This document shows positions 53,748-59,965 of a stretch of 64,000 nt of DNA, one piece after another (position 1 is the stretch's first letter; each line of letters opens with the position of its first letter). Source of the DNA: Bog-950 sp964631835 (GTDB lineage: Bacteria > Bacteroidota > Bacteroidia > Chitinophagales > LD1); NCBI GenBank assembly GCA_964631835.1, contig CAZWAD010000007.1, positions 62,001 through 126,000 on the forward strand, in the 5' to 3' direction. The notes below the pieces were generated by a model. It had not been told where the DNA came from. It ran no database searches and saw only the letters and a program-made list of their open reading frames with translations. The position numbers were made by a program, and so were the translations under genes.

Positions 53748-55094
53748 ATGAATACAAAACAAACTTTACAGATTTTACTGATGCTGGTGTTACTTCCATT
53801 TGCTGCTTTTCAAAAAGCTACAGCACAATGCAGCGTTAGCGCGGGAAATGACACTACTATCTACAACGGGTATGGACCTATGAGTTGCGCTGTTATAACA
53901 GCAACTGCTACCGGTACTTCGCCTATTACTTTTTTATGGAGCAACGGTGATACTGCTTCTTCGATTTCGGTCTGCGATACAGCCCAAACGACTTATGTGG
54001 TAAGTATTACCGATGCAAGCGGTTGTACTGCTTCAGATACGATAACTGTTTTTGTAACGGATGTAAGATGCGGTAACAGCAACAATAAGGTGCTGGTTTG
54101 TCATATTCCACCCGGTAATCCGGCTAATGCTCATACTATTTGCATTAGCCAGCATGGAGTTGCCGCACATTTGGCGCACGGATGCGTTTTGGGCAGTTGT
54201 CCGGCTCCGCCTGTACCACCATGCAGTGTGAATTTAGGCAACGATATTATTGCCTGTGACGGAGGACCGGTAGTGCTTGATGCCGGTTCGGGTTTCAGTA
54301 CTTATTTATGGGGGGACGGTTCGGGCTCACAAACACTTAGTGTTTCTGCCAGCGGTAGTTATTCGGTAATTGCGACCGACAGCACCGGATGCGTTGCTAT
54401 GGATACCATTGAGGTTTCGATTTTTACCGGACCTACAGCAGATGCAGGACCGGATACTACGCTTTCTGAACCGGGTTGCGTAACCCTTACCGGCAGCGCG
54501 GGGGGAGGAACACCACCTTACAGTATTTTATGGAGCACCGGTGATACCACTGCTTCGATAACGGTGTGCGATACTTTTGATACTTCGTACATACTGATGA
54601 TAACGGATTCGAACGGATGTACGGCTGCAGATACGGTGTCGGTATTTGTGTTAACGGCAGTGCCTTCACCGTTTGTATGCGACAGCCCGAAAGTGGAGGT
54701 GTGTCATATTCCTCCAGGCAACCCGGATAATGCACATACTATTTGCATCAGTGTATCGGCATTAGCGGCTCACCTTGCACATGGAGATTCGATTGGTCCG
54801 TGCGCCAACGGACAGCGGCTGATGAGGTCGGGCTTTATATTCAGCCAGCCCAATCCGTTCAGCAACCGGGCGCGCATACAGTTCAGAACTTTTGCCAGCG
54901 GGCATGCGCGGGTTGAAATTCTGAACCTGACGGGATACCGGGTTTCGGTGTTGTTTGATGGTGAAGCAGAGGCGTTAGTTCCTTACCTGATTGATTTCAG
55001 CGCAAATGAACTGCCGGGAGGAATTTATTTTGCCCGCATTACCTCGGGTAACCTGGCACCGGTGGTTCATAAGATGACGCTGATGAATGAATAA
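53748..55094 (+). CDS. T9SS type A protein with two Cys/His 'CHIPPGNP' motifs
   Basis: A 448-residue secreted protein. A signal peptide (about 1-26) is followed by SprB/PKD-like repeats (TFLWSNGDTASSISVCDT and ILWSTGDTTASITVCDT are near copies) and an Ig-like block around 160-225. Two 34-residue motifs, at 118-151 and 319-352, begin CHIPPGNP and contain NAHTICIS and AAHLAHG; C1, H2, H12, C15, H24, H27 and C34 are shared. The last ~85 residues (FSQPNPFSNRARIQF ... GGIYFARITS) are a type A sorting domain. The motif is common in Bacteroidota secreted proteins, and to my knowledge no function is assigned. A possible promoter is TTG-N20-TAGCTTGG near 53684-53714. Confidence 0.88.
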   Translation: MNTKQTLQILLMLVLLPFAAFQKATAQCSVSAGNDTTIYNGYGPMSCAVITATATGTSPITFLWSNGDTASSISVCDTAQTTYVVSITDASGCTASDTITVFVTDVRCGNSNNKVLVCHIPPGNPANAHTICISQHGVAAHLAHGCVLGSCPAPPVPPCSVNLGNDIIACDGGPVVLDAGSGFSTYLWGDGSGSQTLSVSASGSYSVIATDSTGCVAMDTIEVSIFTGPTADAGPDTTLSEPGCVTLTGSAGGGTPPYSILWSTGDTTASITVCDTFDTSYILMITDSNGCTAADTVSVFVLTAVPSPFVCDSPKVEVCHIPPGNPDNAHTICISVSALAAHLAHGDSIGPCANGQRLMRSGFIFSQPNPFSNRARIQFRTFASGHARVEILNLTGYRVSVLFDGEAEALVPYLIDFSANELPGGIYFARITSGNLAPVVHKMTLMNE

Positions 55095-55117
55095 CTAAAG
55101 TAATTACCTCAGTTGGT

Positions 55118-55150
55118 AAAACCGCTCCGTACTTTTGCGGGGCGGTTTTT
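55118..55150 (+). terminator. Terminator after the CHIPPGNP protein gene
   Basis: AACCGCTCCG and CGGGGCGGTT form a 10-bp stem with one G-T pair around a short loop, followed by eight Ts. Confidence 0.85.
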
Positions 55151-55291
55151 TTTATACATTCTTTCTGAAGTTATCAGGAGTGCGGGACTTATGTTACAAT
55201 AGGGGCGGATGTTTTTTGCGAGGGGTTAGTTGGAAAACTATTTTTCTTTTCCCGGAAAAATTGCTTTAATTTTATGTCATACCCCATCCTC

Positions 55292-55345
55292 ATGAAGAAA
55301 AATTTATTCCTCTTTCTTTATTTTTTCTCGGTATTTATAGGGTAA
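55292..55345 (+). pseudogene. Orphan 17-residue signal-peptide-like mini-ORF
   Basis: ATG at 55292 gives MKKNLFLFLYFFSVFIG and then TAA. The sequence has the Lys-Lys start and hydrophobic core of a signal peptide but stops before any cleavage site. It ends 51 bases before the PhoD-like gene. It may be the stump of a lost secreted-protein gene, a leader peptide, or a small membrane peptide. Confidence 0.45.
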
Positions 55346-55396
55346 GGTTGTGTGTGCGCTTTTTCTTTCCAACTTTACATCTTCAAATCTTACATC

Positions 55397-57499
55397 ATGA
55401 AAAGAATTTACGTTGCGCTTTTTAGCCTTATTTCTCTATCAGTTGTTTCACAATCGGTAACCCACGGACCTATTGTTGGCGGAGTGAGCGATACTTCGTG
55501 CCGCGTGTTTGTTCGCACCGATGCTTCCACTTCGGTAACTATCGAACTAAGCACGAGCCCTTCCTTTTCAACCATTGATGCTTCGGCAACCGTAACGACA
55601 GATGCCGGCAAAGACACCATTGCCATTGCAGCAGTTACCGGTCTTACTGCTGATACAAAATATTATGTGCGCACCACTATTGGCGGCACCCCTTCGGGTA
55701 TTCCGGCTTATTTTATGACTTACCCCGCCACCGGTGCGGCAGCGCACCAGGTGTTTGTTACCGGTTCGTGCCTTTATGATTTAACCAATGCCGACTCCGG
55801 TTTGTTTGTGCGTGCGGCTATGTATCTGCCCAAGGCTTTTATTCAATGTGGCGACTGGGGCTACCCCGATGCGAACAGCGGAGCGCAGGATATTTATCTT
55901 TCCAACCCGCCTACATCTTTTGCGGTGAACATGAACAACCACCGCACTTTTTACAAGCTGCGCTACCAAAGCCCCAGCAGTGTGGGTTTTATGCGTACGC
56001 TTTGCACCGATTATGTGTATGATGACCACGACTACCTCAATGACAACACCGCCAAGGATGCCGCTTCGGGTTTCGGCCTTGATTTCCTGGGCGACCTCGG
56101 TGCGCCCAAAGTTTATTCGCAGCCGGTGCAGGCGCGGCTGAATACTATACAGGCATACCAGGAGTGGTTTCCGGGCTATAAATTAACGGACAGCACCGAA
56201 GGCATTTACCACAGCTTCCGTTCCGGTAATGTGGAAGTGTTTGTGGTTGATACCCGCTCTATGCGTACCCCGCAGGCTTCGGCAATAAAAAAAATAGGTG
56301 GCGTATGGACGTATTCGCCCCCTGCCGGTTATTCCATTCTTGGTGCTAACCAAACAGCATGGCTTCAAAACGGGTTGCTCAATTCAACCGCCACTTGGAA
56401 AATTATTATCAGCAGCGATGCTTTCAACCTCGGCTTACGGCTCACCGTTGATTCGCTCATTAAGATTGGCGGAGGCTCGGTCAGTTACTGGGCTCCCGAA
56501 GTGCAGGGCATTACCATTCCCAATTACGGCTACACGGCTGTGCAAAATTATGCCGACTGCTGGGCGGGCTTTAAAGAAGATGCCGACAGCCTCGTAAAAT
56601 TTGTGATGAACAACAACATCAAAAATGTTTTTGTGGTAAGTGGCGACACACACACCGTGGGTTTAGATGATGGCACCAACTCCGGTTTGCCGGAACTCAA
56701 CAGCGGCAACCTCAAGAAAGCCAATTCGCAGGAGTGGGTCACCAACCAGCAGTTTACCGGTTACAACATCTGGAACAAGGGCGGCAGCGGTTTGTGTCAG
56801 GAAAATAACTTCGACAATACTTTCGGCAAAATTGAAGTTTATGGCGATGACTCGCTGCGGCTGAGCGCAGTAACCGAAAGCGGCAGCGAAGTAACCGGCT
56901 GGACTTTTATGGTCAACGAGCCGTATAAATACAACAAGCAATACCACCCCAACCGGTTGCCGGTGGCGGTTAACGATGCCGCAAGTGTTGCGCTTAACGA
57001 TACCGTTACCGTTTCGGTTTTGAACAATGACACCGATATGGAAAACGACCCGCTGTATGTTACCCTTCAAACTTCACCGGCAAACGGCACGGCTTCGGTC
57101 AATGGCAATAACACCATTACTTATATTCCGAATACGAACTTTTCGGGCGTTGATACTTTCCGCTATTTAGTGTGCGACCATAGCAATATGAGCTGCCTGA
57201 ACTGCGCCACGGCTTTGGTAACAGTAAATGCCGGTGGAACTTCGGTGATAACATTGGCTTCGGACAATGTGCGTGTTTATCCCAACCCGGCTAAAGATGT
57301 GGTTTTCATTAAAAGCGATTTACTCCAGCGCATAGAGGTTCAACTACTGAACCTGCTGGGCGAAACCCTCATTCAGCAAACCATTACCGGCAGCGGAAAC
57401 CTGAACACCAGCGCCCTGCCTTCGGGCAATTACCTGCTTCGCTTAACCCTTGCCGGAACTCAGGAAACGGCTGACGTTAAATTGCAGATTACCCGGTAG
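55397..57499 (+). CDS. PhoD-like alkaline phosphatase with cadherin-like repeat and T9SS type A tail
   Basis: A 700-residue secreted enzyme starting at ATG 55397, which opens into a signal peptide (MKRIYVALFSLISLSVVSQ). An Fn3-like N-domain (SVTHGPIVGGVSDTSCRVFV) leads the PhoD metallophosphatase core: VTGSCLYDL, IQCGDWGYPDA, VYDDHDYLNDN, FVVDTRSMRTPQ and VVSGDTHTVGLDDG provide the expected metal ligands. A tandem-95/cadherin-like repeat (AVNDAASVALNDTVTVSVLN, NFSGVDTFRYLV) spans about 520-612, and a type A sorting domain (VYPNPAKDVVFIKS ... SGNYLLRLTLAG) ends it. It probably hydrolyses phosphodiesters or monoesters at the surface. Confidence 0.92.
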   Translation: MKRIYVALFSLISLSVVSQSVTHGPIVGGVSDTSCRVFVRTDASTSVTIELSTSPSFSTIDASATVTTDAGKDTIAIAAVTGLTADTKYYVRTTIGGTPSGIPAYFMTYPATGAAAHQVFVTGSCLYDLTNADSGLFVRAAMYLPKAFIQCGDWGYPDANSGAQDIYLSNPPTSFAVNMNNHRTFYKLRYQSPSSVGFMRTLCTDYVYDDHDYLNDNTAKDAASGFGLDFLGDLGAPKVYSQPVQARLNTIQAYQEWFPGYKLTDSTEGIYHSFRSGNVEVFVVDTRSMRTPQASAIKKIGGVWTYSPPAGYSILGANQTAWLQNGLLNSTATWKIIISSDAFNLGLRLTVDSLIKIGGGSVSYWAPEVQGITIPNYGYTAVQNYADCWAGFKEDADSLVKFVMNNNIKNVFVVSGDTHTVGLDDGTNSGLPELNSGNLKKANSQEWVTNQQFTGYNIWNKGGSGLCQENNFDNTFGKIEVYGDDSLRLSAVTESGSEVTGWTFMVNEPYKYNKQYHPNRLPVAVNDAASVALNDTVTVSVLNNDTDMENDPLYVTLQTSPANGTASVNGNNTITYIPNTNFSGVDTFRYLVCDHSNMSCLNCATALVTVNAGGTSVITLASDNVRVYPNPAKDVVFIKSDLLQRIEVQLLNLLGETLIQQTITGSGNLNTSALPSGNYLLRLTLAGTQETADVKLQITR

Positions 57500-57550
57500 A
57501 AAAGCATTCCGGCACTGTCTCAATTGAACGAAACAATAAAAGAGTAGCCT

Positions 57551-57636
57551 GTCATGTTGAGTGAAGGCTTCAGTAACGAAACATCTTGTATTAAATACAA
57601 GTTCCTTCACCTCGCAAAGCCTCGGTTCAGGATGAC
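57551..57636. repeat. Dispersed intergenic repeat, copy B
   Basis: This is the inverted counterpart of 1872-1965. Its ends are inverted repeats (GTCATGTTGA at the left, TCAGGATGAC at the right). An inner palindrome CATCTTGTATT-AAATACAAG is present. It lies just downstream of the PhoD-like gene. This copy is the better preserved of the two and shows the element's likely boundaries. Confidence 0.7.
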
Positions 57637-57713
57637 AACAATCCTTTTTATACCAACGCGGGACACTACCAGCATTCCTTACGTTTAACCCAACCGGAAG
57701 CCGCAGCACTAAA

Positions 57714-57736
57714 CTGCCTTCCGGCAGCTTCTTTTT
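57714..57736 (+). terminator. Weak terminator candidate after the PhoD-like gene
   Basis: CTGCC-TTCC-GGCAG followed by CTTCTTTTT. A larger fold using CCGGAAG (57694-57700) and CTTCCGG (57718-57724) competes with it. Confidence 0.4.
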
Positions 57737-57811
57737 GACTTTACCGGCCCGCTTACCGGCCTGCCGTTTCACCAGAAAGTGTCCACTTTTGGCCGTTTTT
57801 GCCTAAAAGAT

Positions 57812-58151
57812 GGCTTGGGATTCATACTTTGAGGCTTGGGATTCATACTTTGGGGCTGGGGAACCTTACCTTGGGGCTGGGGAACCTTACCTTGGGGCTG
57901 GGGANNNNNNNNNNNNNNNNNNNNNNNNNNNNNNNNNNNNNNNNNNNNNNNNNNNNNNNNNNNNNNNNNNNNNNNNNNNNNNNNNNNNNNNNNNNNNNNN
58001 NNNNGGCTGGGGAACCTTACCTTGGGGCTGGGGAACCTTACTTTGGGGCTGGGGAACCTAACCTTGAGGCTGGGGAACCTTACTCTTAGGCTGTGACCGT
58101 TTACTTTGGAGCTGTGACCAGTTACTTTAAACCTGTGTTGGTTTGCTTTTT
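57812..58151. repeat. 21-bp minisatellite, array 2 (interrupted by a scaffold gap)
   Basis: The same unit family as array 1, in the same orientation. Four units and part of a fifth precede the gap and seven follow it. Central units read GGCTGGGGAACCTTACC. The first two read GGCTTGGGATTCATAC, and the last three (58089-58151) drift to GGCTGTGACCGTTTAC, AGCTGTGACCAGTTAC and ACCTGTGTTGG while keeping the 21-base step. It lies in a convergent spacer, so a promoter role like that possible for array 1 is unlikely here. Confidence 0.95.
57905..58004. other. Assembly gap (100 N) within array 2
   Basis: Exactly 100 Ns inside the homogeneous core of the array: a placeholder of unknown true length. Confidence 0.95.
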
Positions 58152-58233
58152 AGTAAATGCTGAATAGTTCAAACCTGCCGCGCACAGGTAATTAATACAG
58201 GGGTAAAGCTTTAAATAAGAAAATAAGGAGTGC

Positions 58234-58476
58234 TTAGGCGCTGGCTTTTTTTCTGCCCTTCCACCAGAAATAACCGATAGTGCCGATAATGAGGTAAGGC
58301 ATCATAAATATGTACAGCACGCCTTTGTTGATGCCATCGGCTACCGAGGCGCCAGCCCCGCGCGAACTTTCAACGGTTCCCTGGCAAATGGAGCACTGAG
58401 CAGAAATGTCAGAACCGGAAAACGCGATTAGAATCAGAACGAGGAAGGGCATGGTGTAAGGAAGAAAGCGCTTCAT
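58234..58476 (-). CDS. Small membrane protein next to SCO/DUF420
   Basis: An 80-residue protein with an N-terminal signal or helix (MKRFLPYTMPFLVLILIAFS), a short outer segment holding CSICQGTVESSRGAG and a second helix (VLYIFMMPYLIIGTIGYFWW) before a basic tail. Similar small proteins accompany SCO and DUF420 genes in Bacteroidota cytochrome oxidase clusters. The CxxC could bind copper or be redox-active, which is inference. A perfect -7 element lies five bases from the start codon. Confidence 0.78.
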   Translation of the reverse strand: MKRFLPYTMPFLVLILIAFSGSDISAQCSICQGTVESSRGAGASVADGINKGVLYIFMMPYLIIGTIGYFWWKGRKKASA

Positions 58477-58481
58477 GGATG

Positions 58482-58489
58482 CAAATATA
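58482..58489 (-). promoter_or_regulatory. -7 promoter element of the small membrane protein
   Basis: The minus strand reads TATATTTG, a perfect TAnnTTTG, five bases before the ATG, so the message would be nearly leaderless. No matching -33 element. Confidence 0.4.
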
Positions 58490-58515
58490 AAAGCATTTGC
58501 AGGAAGTAGCGTGGT

Positions 58516-59076
58516 TTAATGAAGCAGGTTAGTGGGTGTATAATAAGGCGAAATAAAAAGGTAAGCCAGCACACCGGTTATAGACACATACAGCCACAGC
58601 GGAAAAGTATAGCGCGCAATTTTTTTGTGTTTGACAAACTGTCCGCTTAAGCTTTGATACGAAGTATAAAGAATAAAAGGAAGAATAAAAGCCGCCAGAA
58701 TAATGTGAGTAATAAGTACGAAGAAATAGAAGTAACGGATATTTCCTTCGCCACCGAATTTTGTTTCACCGGCAAAAAGATGATGGGCGATGTAGGATAG
58801 GAGAAACAACGAAGAAAGAACGATGGCGCTTAGCATTACTTTTTTGTGCGGCTCGTAATTCTTCTGCCTGACAAGGACATAACCGGTAACGAGCAACACC
58901 GAAACGACAGAGTTAATAACTGCATTGATGGCGGCAAAAATATGCGCATCAAAGGGTAGTTGAACATTCAGGTGAAGTTTGGGTAGTGCCGCCACCACAG
59001 CAAATACCACTACCGAAAGTGTTCCGATAATGGTATAAGCGAGTCTGTCGTTTCTTGAAATACTTGCCTTTAGCAT
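58516..59076 (-). CDS. DUF420 membrane protein (CtaM-like)
   Basis: A 186-residue protein with five membrane helices. ATG 59076 (MLKASISRNDRLAYTIIG) is chosen because it begins one base after the SCO stop codon. DUF420 features include histidines facing the membrane (PFDAHIFAAINAVIN, YIAHHLFAGETKFGGEG, VLITHIILAAF), and the family includes CtaM, needed for haem-copper oxidase assembly. It follows SCO and precedes the small CxxC protein. Confidence 0.88.
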   Translation of the reverse strand: MLKASISRNDRLAYTIIGTLSVVVFAVVAALPKLHLNVQLPFDAHIFAAINAVINSVVSVLLVTGYVLVRQKNYEPHKKVMLSAIVLSSLFLLSYIAHHLFAGETKFGGEGNIRYFYFFVLITHIILAAFILPFILYTSYQSLSGQFVKHKKIARYTFPLWLYVSITGVLAYLFISPYYTPTNLLH

Positions 59077-59077
59077 A

Positions 59078-59899
59078 TTACTTTTCAAACAAACCCTTGG
59101 AGGTTTCCTTTTGTTTATCGAAGCTGAATTTCTTTTCCACTTCGCGAAGCAATAAAACAATATCGCCCATCAGTTTGTTTACGCTGGTGCTGTCCACCCC
59201 GCTGTAATAACTGCGGATGTTTCCATCGGGGTCAATCAGAATAAGCTTCTCGCTGTGTACAAAAGCTTCCGGTCCTCCGTCTTCATCGTCTTTGGCAGTT
59301 ACAAAAAAGCCGTCCTTCGCCAGGCGGAAAATGTTCTCCTTGCTGCTGCGCAAAAAATACCACTTGCCGGGTATGGCATCGTGCTCGTTCGCGTATCTGC
59401 GCAGGGCATCAACGGTGTCCTTATCGGGGTCAACGGTAAATGAAACAATCCGGAAGTTATCATCCTTGATAAAGCCCTTCTGCACGCGCTCCAGGCTGTT
59501 GCTCATCTTGGGGCAAATGCCGGGGCAGGTGGCAAAAAAGAAATCAGCCACATAAATTTTGCCGCGCAGCGAATCCAGCTCAAACGAATCGCGGCTTTGT
59601 GTTTCAAACTTCAGGTTCGGTATTATATGATACACCGAATCAATTACCGTTTTGCCCTTCGCATTAATTACTTCGCGCGTACCGGTAGGAAACATCTTGC
59701 GCGGTGCCATGGGGCGGTTCTTGCGCTGGTCGTAATTCATTTCTCCGCTCCACCACTTGCCTATGTACTCGGTAAACGTAAGCCTTTGTTCTTCGGGTTT
59801 AAACAACTGCGGAATAAACCAACTGCTGAATACGATGCCGCCAATCGGTATAACGATAACGATAGCGAGCAGCATGGCTTTGGTGAATTTGTTTTTCAT
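59078..59899 (-). CDS. SCO1/SenC-family copper chaperone
   Basis: A 273-residue membrane-anchored thioredoxin-fold protein starting at ATG 59899 (MKNKFTKAMLLAIVIVIPIG, which is the anchor). Copper ligands are C125 and C129 (TCPGICPKM) and H215 (EAFVHSEK). Family segments VADFFFATCP, FTVDPDKDTV and LIDPDGNIRSYYSG are present. It delivers copper to the CuA centre of cytochrome oxidase. It heads the SCO-DUF420 pair and diverges from the aminopeptidase gene. No oxidase subunit gene is beside it. Confidence 0.93.
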   Translation of the reverse strand: MKNKFTKAMLLAIVIVIPIGGIVFSSWFIPQLFKPEEQRLTFTEYIGKWWSGEMNYDQRKNRPMAPRKMFPTGTREVINAKGKTVIDSVYHIIPNLKFETQSRDSFELDSLRGKIYVADFFFATCPGICPKMSNSLERVQKGFIKDDNFRIVSFTVDPDKDTVDALRRYANEHDAIPGKWYFLRSSKENIFRLAKDGFFVTAKDDEDGGPEAFVHSEKLILIDPDGNIRSYYSGVDSTSVNKLMGDIVLLLREVEKKFSFDKQKETSKGLFEK

Positions 59900-59965
59900 G
59901 TTTTTTGAAGGCGGCTGCAAGTATAAGTCAGAATTGCTTTGCTTTATAGATATATATTCGCCCCA

